A DNA stretch of 64,000 nucleotides. It comes from Methanobrevibacter arboriphilus JCM 13429 = DSM 1125. Its GTDB lineage: Archaea; Methanobacteriota; Methanobacteria; Methanobacteriales; Methanobacteriaceae. The notes below the pieces were generated by a model. The model worked only from the letters and a program-made list of their open reading frames with translations. It ran no database searches and was not told the DNA's origin. The stretch is taken from positions 45,579 through 109,578 of the forward strand of contig NZ_JXMW01000010.1 of the NCBI RefSeq assembly GCF_002072215.1, written 5' to 3'. This document shows positions 53,774 through 63,356 of the stretch, piece after piece. Position 1 is the first letter of the stretch, and each line of letters begins with the position of its first letter. Made by a program: the position numbers and the translations under genes.

Positions 53774-55231
53774 ATGAAAAAGGTTCTTTTAATAGCCTTC
53801 TATTTCAATCAAACTAATGAAATTGCATCAAAACGTTTAAGAGGTTTAGCAAAGTACCTACCACAATTTGGATGGGAACCTATAGTGATAGTACCTAAAT
53901 CAAATCTTGAATATGAAAATTCTTTTGAAAACTCCTTTGAAAGTCATCTTAAAAATTCTTTTAAAAATTCAAATTTTAAAGTTATTGAAACCGATTATGA
54001 ATATATGACTGATAGATGGGTTAATAAATTTAAAAATAAAACTAATAAAACAAAAAAAGATACAGCAATCAAATCAAAAAATGAAATAAAAGAATTTAAC
54101 AAAGATAATTTTAATAATCAAAATAAAATTATTTCAAAAAATAATTCAGAAACTACCTCAAAAACTACTTCAGAAACTACCTCAAAAACTACTTCAGAAA
54201 CTACCTCAAAAACTACCTCAAAAACTATTTCAAAAACTATTTCAAAAGTTATTTCAATTGCAGGTGAAATATTTGCATATCCAGATGGAATGAAATACTG
54301 GTATGAACCTGCTATAGAAGTTTCAAAAGAAACAATCGAAATTAATAATGTTGAAGCAATAATCAGTTCCTCATGGCCAGTGACTTCCCATATAATAGCT
54401 AAAGACCTAAAAAAAGAATATAATCTTAAGTGGATTGCTGATTTAAGAGATTTATGGAATTTAAACCCTTATATTAAACATACATTTATAAGAAATTATT
54501 TTGAGAAAAAATTAGAGATTAGAACATTTGAATATGCAGATGTTTTAACCACAACAACAGAATTAGCTTCAAAAAAACTTAAAGAATTACACCCTCAAAA
54601 AAAGATTTGCACTGTTATGAGTGGATATGATATTGAAGACATTACTAACAATAATACACCCAAAAATCAGGAAAAATTAAATTTTACCTATGCTGGTTCT
54701 CTTTATGGTGGTAAAAGAGATCCAAAACTATTATTTAAAGGAATAAGTGAACTTATACATGAAAATAAGATTAATCCATTGTTATTATCCCTAGATTTTT
54801 ATGGAGATAACTTTGGGCTTAAAGAAACAGCTACAGAATATGGAATTGAAGATTTAGTGAATATCCATGGAACAATACCCCATGAAGAAGTATTAAAAAA
54901 GCAAAAAGAATCAAAAGCATTGCTTTTATTATCTTGGAATAACAAAAAAGAAGAAATGTTTTTGCCTGGAAAAATTTACGAATATTTAGCTGCGAAAAGA
55001 CCAGTTTTATCAATTGGATACAAAGAAGGCTCTCTTAAAGATTTAATTGAAAAAACAGAGATTGGATATCATGTTTCAACATTAGAAGAAACAAAAAATA
55101 GTATTATGAAATTTTACAATAATTTTAATGAAAATAAAGTTTTAAGGTATAATGGAAATAGTGAAGTAAATAAGTATTCCATAATATCTACAGCTCAAAA
55201 GTTTGGAAGTATATTAGACTCAATTAAATAA
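53774..55231 (+). CDS. GT4-type glycosyltransferase with a repeat insertion
   Basis: 485 residues. Residues 1-42 start the N-terminal Rossmann fold (VLLIAFYFNQTNEIASKRLR, GWEPIVIVPKS). Residues 43-165 are an insertion: FENSFESHLKNSF and a Lys/Asn region, then Thr/Ser repeats. Core resumes with AYPDGMKYWYEPA, SSWPVTSHIIAKDLKKEY, IADLRDLWNLNP, VMSGYD, FTYAGSLYGGKRDP and LPGKIYEYLAAKRPVL with the acceptor-domain Glu. It likely adds sugars to surface polymers or glycans. No membrane helix, so cytoplasmic. Confidence 0.8.
   Translation: MKKVLLIAFYFNQTNEIASKRLRGLAKYLPQFGWEPIVIVPKSNLEYENSFENSFESHLKNSFKNSNFKVIETDYEYMTDRWVNKFKNKTNKTKKDTAIKSKNEIKEFNKDNFNNQNKIISKNNSETTSKTTSETTSKTTSETTSKTTSKTISKTISKVISIAGEIFAYPDGMKYWYEPAIEVSKETIEINNVEAIISSSWPVTSHIIAKDLKKEYNLKWIADLRDLWNLNPYIKHTFIRNYFEKKLEIRTFEYADVLTTTTELASKKLKELHPQKKICTVMSGYDIEDITNNNTPKNQEKLNFTYAGSLYGGKRDPKLLFKGISELIHENKINPLLLSLDFYGDNFGLKETATEYGIEDLVNIHGTIPHEEVLKKQKESKALLLLSWNNKKEEMFLPGKIYEYLAAKRPVLSIGYKEGSLKDLIEKTEIGYHVSTLEETKNSIMKFYNNFNENKVLRYNGNSEVNKYSIISTAQKFGSILDSIK
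54148..54247 (+). repeat. 24-base tandem repeat coding (SETTSKTT)
   Basis: Units ACTACCTCAAAAACTACTTC plus AGAA recur in tandem and decay into ACTATTTCAAAA at the end, encoding SETTSKTT then SKTISKTI (residues 125-160). The period is a multiple of three so length changes keep the frame. It sits in the middle of the glycosyltransferase N-domain. Confidence 0.8.
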
Positions 55232-55518
55232 TAATGATCAAATAATAAAGCTAAATAATAAAATTAAATAATAAAACTAAATAATAAATAAAAAATAATA
55301 ATATTAATAAAGTTAGTAATAATATAAATAGTAATAATATTAGATAGAAATAGTAATAATATAAATAGTAATAATATCACTAATGTCATTAATAAATATA
55401 ATAATATTAATTAGTAATAATATTAGATAAAAATAGTAATAATATTAAAATAAAAAATAAATAAAGAAATATAAATTTAAATTATAAAAAATACAGGTTA
55501 TATTATAGGTGTAGTTTT

Positions 55519-56373
55519 ATGAATGCATATCTCGAAATAATTCGCCCAGGAAATGCTGTGATGGGAGTAATAGCAGTTGTCTTAATGGCAATCATAGGAG
55601 AAAATTATAATCTCCCAATTATATTAGGAGGAATAGCTGTTTTTCTAGCTATGGGAGGAGGTAATGTTATAAATGATTATTTTGATCATAAAATAGATGC
55701 TATTAACAAACCAAATCGTCCAATTCCCTCAGGCAGGATTTCTCTTAAAAATGCTAAACTATACGCATACCTATTGTTTTTATTATCAATTATAATTGGA
55801 TTTATAATAAGTTACCTTGTAAATAGCTTAATACCTGGAATTATTGTAATAATATCATTATTGCTTATGTATTATTATGCATATACCTTGAAAAAAATTG
55901 CCATAATAGGAAATATGAGCATATCTATTTTAACTGGCCTTTGTTTTATCTTTGGAGGATTTATAATAGGTTCAGAGACAATGACAACAAATATAATTAT
56001 AATTTCATTGTATTTAGGATTTTTTGCGTTTATTATGACTATGGCAAGAGAGATTACAAAAGACATGGAAGATATTGAAGGAGATAAAGCAGAAAATGCA
56101 AGAACATTTCCAATATTATATGGAATGAAAAAATCTTCCTATTTAGCTGGATTTTTAATGATTTTAGCTAGTATTTTAAGCCCTATTTTATATTTCAATG
56201 GAATTTTTAGTATTTATTATATCTTAGTCCTATTTTTTGCCATAATAACCTTTTTTTATGGAGCATATACTATATTAAAAGACCAATCAACTAAAAATGC
56301 TAAAAAAGCTTCTAAATTAGTTAAAATTGGTATGATGATTGCATTTATCTCGTTTGCAATAGGATCATTTTAA
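55519..56373 (+). CDS. UbiA prenyltransferase, digeranylgeranylglyceryl phosphate synthase-like
   Basis: 284 residues, eight or nine membrane helices. First Asp motif NDYFDHKID (52-60) with KPNRPIPSGRIS, second Asp motif DMEDIEGDK (182-190). Together with the length and the absence of cofactor-type substrates in context, it fits the archaeal ether-lipid enzyme that adds the second geranylgeranyl chain. GGTG lies before the ATG. It shares this region with surface-polymer genes. Confidence 0.85.
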   Translation: MNAYLEIIRPGNAVMGVIAVVLMAIIGENYNLPIILGGIAVFLAMGGGNVINDYFDHKIDAINKPNRPIPSGRISLKNAKLYAYLLFLLSIIIGFIISYLVNSLIPGIIVIISLLLMYYYAYTLKKIAIIGNMSISILTGLCFIFGGFIIGSETMTTNIIIISLYLGFFAFIMTMAREITKDMEDIEGDKAENARTFPILYGMKKSSYLAGFLMILASILSPILYFNGIFSIYYILVLFFAIITFFYGAYTILKDQSTKNAKKASKLVKIGMMIAFISFAIGSF

Positions 56374-56412
56374 TAGAAATTTTCTTTAAAATAAGAATCA
56401 CTAGTTGTTTCT

Positions 56413-58386
56413 TTATCTACTATTTCTTTGATAAATAATAACTTCACCAAATTTTTTAACTGGTGAAAATCCAGGGATATTAGTTTCTGGACTTATTGAT
56501 ATGAAGTAAGTAGTATTATTTCCAATCATCATCTCAGACAGTTTATTAGGAGAATATTTCCAATTAACATAGAAAACTTCTTGTTTTAAATACCAAGTAA
56601 ATATTGGACCTCTTTCTGCCCAAATTATCTCATTTTGATAATCTGGACTGTGAATTTTAATCCACTCCACAGTTTCTCTTTCATTATGAACCAAAGGATC
56701 ATTTTTATTCATGTCTAAATAAGTAAATGAAGCTATTATAAAGAGGAATATTAAAGCTATTGGTACTAAATTCTTTATTAGATTTTTATTAGCACTAATA
56801 TTAGTATTAATATTGACATTAATATTATTATTAGTACTATTATTTTCAATATTGTTATTATTTTCAGAATTATTATTCTTATTATTAATATTATTTTCAA
56901 TACTGTTATTATTTTCAGAATTATTATCCTTATTATCTTTATTGTCTTTATTATTTTTATTATTTTTATTAGTATTACTATTAAAATTCATTTTATTTAT
57001 TATGTCGGGCATATTTATAGAATCAAAAGAATTTAATATTAAATCTAAAGCTAAAATAAATATAAACACAAATCCTGGAGCCATAGTTGTAAAATACCTA
57101 TCTGCTTTAACAAGGTGAGCTGAAAAGAATATTAAATATGAAAAAAACCATGCAAACATTAATAAATCAAAGCTAAATTTATCATATTCATGCTCTGAAT
57201 TTATGTTTTTTATGTTTTTTATGTTTATAATCTTATTTACTATATAAGATAAAGTGAATGCAAATATAAAGAAAATAAATTCACTATAAACAAAAGATAT
57301 TTTACTAGCTGTTAAAAATGAAAGAAGAATGATTATTATATTAACAATAAAGAGAATATAAAGAATTTTGTTTGAAATTTTAATGTTTAAAAATTCGAAT
57401 TTCCCATTGCTAAACCTATTAGAATCATCATATCTACTTTTTAAAAATTTAGCTGACTTATAAATCCCAAGAATGATACCTAATAAAGTAATTATTATTA
57501 TAACATAGGCTAAAATTTCGTTTATACTATAAATAAATCTTGGCATATTCGTAAAATAGAAAAATAAATCATTGACAATCTTTAAAGTGGAAGTAGTAGT
57601 ACTAGAACCAGTAGTCTGTAAAGCTATATTTTGAGCTTGATTTAAAAACCCAAAAGGTATCTTATTAATTAAAAAATAAGCTAAAAAAGGAATGGTTGTT
57701 ATAAACCCTAAAAATATCCCTAAAACTCCATTTTTCCAATATTTTTTAATGTTCGAAATAATATTCGGTTTAGATAATATATATAATACCATAAGGGGAA
57801 TAGCTAACCCTGCTGTGTATTTTGCAAAAAATCCCAATACAGCTAAGGAAAATGCCAAATATAAATATTTTTGATTCTTTTCAATTCCTAAAACAAAAAA
57901 ATATATTGATAATATAGTTATTGAAATACTTGGAATATCAATAGTCCCATTAGCTGCCCACAACATATTGATTGAAAGACCTGCATAGATAATAGATCCT
58001 AAAACTGCCATTAAATTTCTAAATCTTAATCTTAAAAGAGAAAAAAATCCCAATACTCCTAAAATATAAAAAATTCCAGTTACTGTAAATATGCTTGTTT
58101 CACTAACAAATCCTAATTTAAACAATAATGAAGTTAAAAATGGTATTAGTGGAGATAAATAGTTGACATATTCATATCCTCCAATTGAATATCCTGAAAA
58201 TCTAAGAGCCTCAATTAGGTAAAAATAAACATCTCTATATGAAGTTCCTAAAATCTCTTGAGAAGTGTTTATCCATATTAAAAGTATAGTAATAATAGAA
58301 GAAAAGAGTAGTATAAATAAAAATGAAAGTTTAATTTCATTTGATTTAAAAAAGTTAATTAATGAATTAATTTTTGTGACTTTCAA
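56413..58386 (-). CDS. polytopic membrane glycosyltransferase (PMT/GT39-like), copy 1
   Basis: 657 residues. Ten or more membrane helices in the first 440 residues; an acidic loop motif after helix 1 (TSYRDVYFYLIEALRFSGYS) and KYTAGLAIPLMVLY fit PMT_2/ArnT-type C-GT enzymes that use lipid-linked sugars outside the membrane. Then an Asn-rich linker (DNKDNKDNNSENNN, about 475-545), one more helix and a soluble C-terminal domain. It is divergent from a paralog of the same build, with an identical-frame repeat in the linker. Confidence 0.78.
   Translation of the reverse strand: MKVTKINSLINFFKSNEIKLSFLFILLFSSIITILLIWINTSQEILGTSYRDVYFYLIEALRFSGYSIGGYEYVNYLSPLIPFLTSLLFKLGFVSETSIFTVTGIFYILGVLGFFSLLRLRFRNLMAVLGSIIYAGLSINMLWAANGTIDIPSISITILSIYFFVLGIEKNQKYLYLAFSLAVLGFFAKYTAGLAIPLMVLYILSKPNIISNIKKYWKNGVLGIFLGFITTIPFLAYFLINKIPFGFLNQAQNIALQTTGSSTTTSTLKIVNDLFFYFTNMPRFIYSINEILAYVIIIITLLGIILGIYKSAKFLKSRYDDSNRFSNGKFEFLNIKISNKILYILFIVNIIIILLSFLTASKISFVYSEFIFFIFAFTLSYIVNKIINIKNIKNINSEHEYDKFSFDLLMFAWFFSYLIFFSAHLVKADRYFTTMAPGFVFIFILALDLILNSFDSINMPDIINKMNFNSNTNKNNKNNKDNKDNKDNNSENNNSIENNINNKNNNSENNNNIENNSTNNNINVNINTNISANKNLIKNLVPIALIFLFIIASFTYLDMNKNDPLVHNERETVEWIKIHSPDYQNEIIWAERGPIFTWYLKQEVFYVNWKYSPNKLSEMMIGNNTTYFISISPETNIPGFSPVKKFGEVIIYQRNSR
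56838..56958 (-). repeat. 121-base inverted repeat, left copy in glycosyltransferase 1
   Basis: The minus-strand sequence here (AAAAATAATAAAGACAATAA onward) matches the plus strand at 60424-60544 over 121 bases without gaps and with five mismatches; 44 bases are identical in a row. Both copies encode the same Asn-rich linker in the same frame. The two copies are 3.47 kb apart in inverted orientation. Confidence 0.85.
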
Positions 58387-58462
58387 ATCATTTCCTCCAT
58401 ATCAGCAGCTGAATACATTAATAGGTTAATTTTAGATAATTTTAAATATAAATACAATATAC

Positions 58463-58550
58463 CCAATATTATATTAAATATTCAGTACCATTTGGAATAT
58501 CTAATATTATATTAAATATTCAGTATTATGTGGAATATCTAATATTATAT
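58463..58550. repeat. 38-base tandem repeat in the divergent glycosyltransferase promoter
   Basis: A 38-base unit with the core AATATTATATTAAATATTCA and GGAATAT end is repeated at 58463-58500 and 58501-58538, with a third partial copy to 58550. It is in the 405-base gap between the two divergent genes and may bind a shared regulator. Confidence 0.6.
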
Positions 58551-58791
58551 ATGTTTAATTATTATCAATATTAGGATATTAGTTATATTAATATTTATAT
58601 TAAACAATGGTGCTAATAATGATATTTTAATAAATTAGTACTACTAATGATATTAATATAAATAATTTATAATATAAAAACTGTGTTAAATTAGGCACAT
58701 TTAAATCAATGAAAAAACAATTTGATTAAAGAACATTTTCTATTACTTATAGTAATTTAATAATTCTCTCTGAAATTGGAGTTTATATACA

Positions 58792-61005
58792 ATGTCTGAA
58801 AATAATATTTCTGAAAATAATATTATTAATAAAATAAATAAAAATAAGGTATATAAAAATAAAATATATAAATATAAAATAGATATACTGTTTATACTAA
58901 TAATAGCTATTTTCACATCATCTTTAGTTTATTTATTAATAAATGCAAACAATCAGCTCGGAATATATTGTTCTGATGTATTTATTTACTTAACAAACTC
59001 ATTAAACATTGCAGGATACCCACTTGGTAAAACATCAAACTTATACTTATCTCCAGTAATATGTATCATAACCTCTTTTATATTTAAATTAGGATACATT
59101 GACCAAGTAGCTATATTCACAGTAACTGGTATATTTTTTCCAATAGCTAGTATAGGAGCATATTTATTATTTAAATTAAAATTAAATAGAATTATTAGTT
59201 TGTTTGGAGCCATATTATTTTCAAGCTTTTCATTAAATATACTATGGACAGCCAATGGAACAATGGATATACCAGCAATAGCTATATCAATATGGATTAT
59301 ATACTTCACAATATTGGCAGTTAATAAAAATCCAAAATACTTTTTATTAGCATTCCCACTTTTTGTGATTGGTTTTTTCACACGTTATACTGTGGGATTC
59401 ATATTACCATTAATGTTTCTTTATATCTTGTTTGAAATCGATACAATTGGGAAATTAAGTGTTTTAAGATATAAAAACTTTAAAAATTTTAAAAAATCTA
59501 TTTTAGCCTCTTTAAAAAAGCTAATTAAATCAAATAGTTTTAAATATTTTTTAGTTGGAATCTTAATATCATTAGTTATATTTTCTTTGTTTTTAGTATT
59601 TTTAGCTAATAAAGGCACAGATTTAACCTTTATAACCCAAACACAAAATGTTGTTTCTGGAGATAAAGGTTCTTCTATTGATCCTGGTTTTAAGCCTGAT
59701 GCTTATTTTTATATAGAGAATTTAGGAAATTTTATATCATCAAGTAGTGTAGAATTTCATGATTTAATCCCTGTTCTTAAAAATCCAGGAATACTCTCCT
59801 ATTTCATACTGGCTTTAATATCAGGAGGGGCTTTACTATATATTCTAGAATTAATATTTAGAAGCATTAGAAATCACAGAAATAAAAACAATACTAAAAA
59901 TAGAAAGGATTATGAGAATAAAAATAATTATGAAAATGAAATCAAAAAATATCCTAAAAAAACCATTTATTTGAAAGTTTTATTAGTTATTATTATTACC
60001 AGTACAATAATTTTTACATATAAACAGGTTTCTTCAATTATAAGTGAAATTTTATTCTTGATTAATATTTTGTTAATATTTAATATATTAAATTATATAT
60101 CAAGTTCTAATAATCCAAATAATCCAAATAATCTAAATTATCCAAATTATCCAAATTCAAAAAATTATAATGATTCAAATAATTTTATTAAGCCAATTAA
60201 AGGTCTAAATTTCAACTTATTAATGATATCTTGGTTTTTTATATATCTAATATTTTTTAGTTTTAGTGATGTTAAAGTAGACAGATATTTTATAACAGTG
60301 ATGCCTGTCATTGCATATTTTGGAGCATATTGTCTTGATTTTTTAAGTTCAAAGTTTATTGAATTTTTAAAAAGCTATAAAAATAAAAAACAACTTCAAA
60401 AAGCTTTTTCTATTAAAAATAGTAAAAATAATAAAGATAATAAAGATAATAAGGATAATAATTCTGAAAATAATAACAGTATGGAAAATAATATTAATAA
60501 TATTAATAATAATTCTGAAAATAATAACTATATTGAAAATAATATTAATAATAATACTAATATTAATAATAGTAATATTAATAATAATAGTAATAAAAAT
60601 AGCAATAGTATTAATAATAATTATGATAACATTGATAAAAATTTAGTTCAAAGTTTAATAGCTATTATACTTATATTAGTTTTTATTATTTCTGCTTTTT
60701 CTAGTGTTGGAATAATACCTTCTAAAAACAAAGATATTGACGGCCCAATAATAATTTCAGATTGGCTTAAAAATTATGACCCTAATTATGATAACAAGGT
60801 TATTTGGACTTATAATACAAGATATTACACATGGTATTTGATGATGAATGTAGGGGCAGCATATGAGAAGGATATCCCAAAACTAGAGAAAAATAACGTG
60901 ACTTATTATATTTCTAGAAATATATCTAAAGAAAATTATACAATTGAAAATTATACTATAATCAAAAAATACAATAATATTAATCTTTATAAAAGGAATA
61001 GATAA
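58792..61005 (+). CDS. polytopic membrane glycosyltransferase (PMT/GT39-like), copy 2
   Basis: 737 residues. Same plan as its divergent neighbour: helix 1, loop YCSDVFIYLTNSLNIAGYPL, many helices with RYTVGFILPLMFLY, an Asn-rich linker (DNKDNKDNNSENNN, then long NN/NI repeats, about 540-620), a helix (SLIAIILILVFIISAFS) and a C-terminal soluble domain (WTYNTRYYTWYLMMN). It has an extra N-terminal polar tail and two additional low-complexity loops. Likely a surface-glycan or protein glycosyltransferase. Confidence 0.78.
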   Translation: MSENNISENNIINKINKNKVYKNKIYKYKIDILFILIIAIFTSSLVYLLINANNQLGIYCSDVFIYLTNSLNIAGYPLGKTSNLYLSPVICIITSFIFKLGYIDQVAIFTVTGIFFPIASIGAYLLFKLKLNRIISLFGAILFSSFSLNILWTANGTMDIPAIAISIWIIYFTILAVNKNPKYFLLAFPLFVIGFFTRYTVGFILPLMFLYILFEIDTIGKLSVLRYKNFKNFKKSILASLKKLIKSNSFKYFLVGILISLVIFSLFLVFLANKGTDLTFITQTQNVVSGDKGSSIDPGFKPDAYFYIENLGNFISSSSVEFHDLIPVLKNPGILSYFILALISGGALLYILELIFRSIRNHRNKNNTKNRKDYENKNNYENEIKKYPKKTIYLKVLLVIIITSTIIFTYKQVSSIISEILFLINILLIFNILNYISSSNNPNNPNNLNYPNYPNSKNYNDSNNFIKPIKGLNFNLLMISWFFIYLIFFSFSDVKVDRYFITVMPVIAYFGAYCLDFLSSKFIEFLKSYKNKKQLQKAFSIKNSKNNKDNKDNKDNNSENNNSMENNINNINNNSENNNYIENNINNNTNINNSNINNNSNKNSNSINNNYDNIDKNLVQSLIAIILILVFIISAFSSVGIIPSKNKDIDGPIIISDWLKNYDPNYDNKVIWTYNTRYYTWYLMMNVGAAYEKDIPKLEKNNVTYYISRNISKENYTIENYTIIKKYNNINLYKRNR
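60424..60544 (+). repeat. 121-base inverted repeat, right copy in glycosyltransferase 2
   Basis: Partner of the repeat at 56838-56958, 96% identical, with the reading frame preserved. Adjacent sequence to 60630 is more of the same Asn codons (AAT), so simple-sequence growth contributed, but the identical 44-base run including non-AAT codons (GATAATTCTGAAAATAATAA type) argues for copying between the genes. Confidence 0.85.
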
Positions 61006-61077
61006 CTATAATCAAAAAATAATAGATTATGATAAAAAAAATAAAAAAAAGTTATAGTAAAAAATAATAGGTAAACA

Positions 61078-62265
61078 ATGAAAATTTTACACATAGTACC
61101 AACATATTATCCTTGTTTAGAAGCTGGAGGAGTAGTTAATGCAGTTTATAAACTTAGTAAAAAACAAGCAGAAGAAGGAAATGATGTTTCTGTTTTTACA
61201 ACTGATAGCTGTAGTGAACGTATGAAGCTTGATAAGAGATATAATGTTGATGTTAAAGGAGTTAAAGTTTATTATTTCAAAAATTTATCAAATTCACTTA
61301 AAGCAAAGTTTTTAATCGATACTCCATACTCTTTACCTTTAAAAATAAGAAAAGAGATAAAAAAATATGATATCATCCATATACATGAACATAGACATTC
61401 TTTAGCTATTGCAGCTAGTTATTATGCTTCTAAAAATAATATACCCTATGTAATTCAAGCTCATGGATCAGTACTTCCTTTTTTCCAAAAAGAGAAGCTT
61501 AAAGAAATTTTTGACAAATTATGGGGATTTAAAATTCTTAAAAATGCTTCTAAAGTTTTTGCATTAACCAATGTTGAAAAGGAACAATATTTAAAAATGG
61601 GAGTAAAAGAAGAAAGAATAGAAATCATCCCATTAGGTATTGATATTGAAGAATATAGTAAATTACCACCAAAAGATAATTTTAGAGAAAAATACAATAT
61701 TGGTGAAAATGACAAGTTACTTTTATTTATTGGTAGGATTCATAAAATAAAAGGATTAGACCTACTTGTAAACTCACTTGATGTTTTAAATAGAAAATAT
61801 ATGAAAAAAAGTGTTGAAAATCTAAAATTAGCTATTGTTGGTCCAGATAATGGTTTTTTAGCTGAATTGAAAAAAGTAATAACTGATCTTGATCTAGAAG
61901 AAAATGTAATTATAACGGGCCCTTTATTTAATAAGTATAAAATAGAGGCTATTGTTGACTGTGATATATTTATTATGCCATCACAGTATGAATCATTTAC
62001 AACAAGTGGCTTAGAAGCTATGGCTTGTGGGAAACCATTAATTTTAACTAAAAATAATCATATTCACACATGGGTAGATAATAATGCTGGTTTATCAGCG
62101 GAATATGATAAGAATGATCTTGCAGATAAAATCCAAAAATTACTGGCTGATGAAAAGTTAATGGAAAAATTTGGAAAAAATGGATTAAAAGAAATAAAAG
62201 AGAATTATAATTGGGATTCAATTGGAAAAAAAATAGATTTGATTTATAGAGAGTTGATAGAATAA
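61078..62265 (+). CDS. GT4 family glycosyltransferase
   Basis: 395 residues, complete GT-B fold. N-domain ILHIVPTYYPCLEAGGVVNA, HIHEHRHSLAIAASY; C-domain LLFIGRIHKIKGLDLLV, LKLAIVGPDNGFLAEL, DIFIMPSQYESFTTSGLEAMACGKP with the E-x7-E sugar-nucleotide motif. It is likely part of surface polysaccharide synthesis with its upstream neighbour, which is 72 bases away. A usual GT4 length, no membrane segments. Confidence 0.88.
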   Translation: MKILHIVPTYYPCLEAGGVVNAVYKLSKKQAEEGNDVSVFTTDSCSERMKLDKRYNVDVKGVKVYYFKNLSNSLKAKFLIDTPYSLPLKIRKEIKKYDIIHIHEHRHSLAIAASYYASKNNIPYVIQAHGSVLPFFQKEKLKEIFDKLWGFKILKNASKVFALTNVEKEQYLKMGVKEERIEIIPLGIDIEEYSKLPPKDNFREKYNIGENDKLLLFIGRIHKIKGLDLLVNSLDVLNRKYMKKSVENLKLAIVGPDNGFLAELKKVITDLDLEENVIITGPLFNKYKIEAIVDCDIFIMPSQYESFTTSGLEAMACGKPLILTKNNHIHTWVDNNAGLSAEYDKNDLADKIQKLLADEKLMEKFGKNGLKEIKENYNWDSIGKKIDLIYRELIE

Positions 62266-62275
62266 AAATAATTAT

Positions 62276-62620
62276 CTAATTATTTAAAATCCCTATCAAA
62301 TCCTTTGAATTATTTGTTATATTTTCAACCTCAGTTTTGATGTTTTCAGCTGTTTTATTTAGTTCAGCTAATTGTTTATCAATGGAATTGATTTGATTTT
62401 GAATATTAGTGTATTCAGCACTTCCAGGTTCATATTTTTTTAATTCTTCGGTTAGATTTGACTTTTCATCTAATAATGAAGTTAAATTGTTTTTAGTTTG
62501 GTTGATTGAATCTATTGTTTCTTGAGCAGGATTTAAATAAGACATTAAAGTGCTTGCAGCAAAAATTCCTACAATTAAAACAACTATTATAACAACTAAT
62601 AGTATTAAATATTTAAACAT
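62276..62620 (-). CDS. small membrane-anchored coiled-coil protein
   Basis: 114 residues: a membrane helix at 2-25 (LILLVVIIVVLIVGIFAAS), then a coiled coil to the end (INQTKNNLTSLLDEKSNLTE, LAELNKTAENIKTEVENI). Possible N-glycosylation sites (NLT, NNS) fit an outside-facing domain. It converges on the GT4 gene with a ten-base gap. Unknown function. Confidence 0.6.
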   Translation of the reverse strand: MFKYLILLVVIIVVLIVGIFAASTLMSYLNPAQETIDSINQTKNNLTSLLDEKSNLTEELKKYEPGSAEYTNIQNQINSIDKQLAELNKTAENIKTEVENITNNSKDLIGILNN

Positions 62621-62828
62621 AGTATTACACCTATATAGGTTATTATATCTAACATATGTATTATTACACTTATGAATATGAATATTATTAAATATTTTTA
62701 ATTATTATTAAAAAATCAAAGATTTCTTAATTTCACAAAAATAAAAATTTTTATAATTATTAAGAATATTTGATTTTTGTTCTTTTATTTATTATTTTTT
62801 AAACTATAAAAAAATTTCTATATAATAA

Positions 62829-63255
62829 GGCTTTGTAGAAATCCTAATTTTTTATATTTGAAGTTTCATTTTTTTTTTGAAAAATTTATTCTTTAATTTT
62901 CAAATAAACTATCCTTTTTTTTCTTTAAATTTTTATATTTTGGTTTATATTTAGTTATTTTGAAATTTAAGGATTAAAAAGATATAAATATTAATAATGA
63001 GAATATATATTATTATAAAACGCAAAAATACATACTCTCAGTTTAATGATTTAATTTCAAGACAATTAAATCTTTTCGGATTTTAACTTTGAAAAGCCTG
63101 AAAAATTATATTAAAAAATTTAAAAATCAATGCATCACTGACTTAAATGAAAATAAACATATAAATTTCATTATTTATACTTATAATTAATGCTAAAATC
63201 TGTTTAAAAAAGATCAGCACAAATAAGCTAAAAAAAAAAGGATTTCTACAAAGTC
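62829..63255. mobile_element. 427-base element with terminal inverted repeats (MITE or IS remnant)
   Basis: GGCTTTGTAGAAATCCT at 62829-62845 is repeated inverted as AGGATTTCTACAAAGTC at 63239-63255 (one mismatch in 17). Between them there is no intact transposase; a frame from 62998 (MRIYIIIKRKNTYSQ, then ISRQLNLFGF and stops) may be a decayed transposase start. The gene-free stretch 62621-63356 holds little else. Target duplications cannot be fixed because flanks are AT-only. Confidence 0.6.
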
Positions 63256-63356
63256 AAAAATAATATAAAAAATAATAATAAAAATTAAAATATAAATAAT
63301 AAAATATAAATATGGAGGAAAAAAATAAATAAGCCCTCCTAAAAAAAAATGTTTAA

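Noticed and set aside
59421..59618. Minus-strand frame inside the second PMT-like gene
   Set aside because: Antisense of a membrane-helix coding region without RBS or domain.
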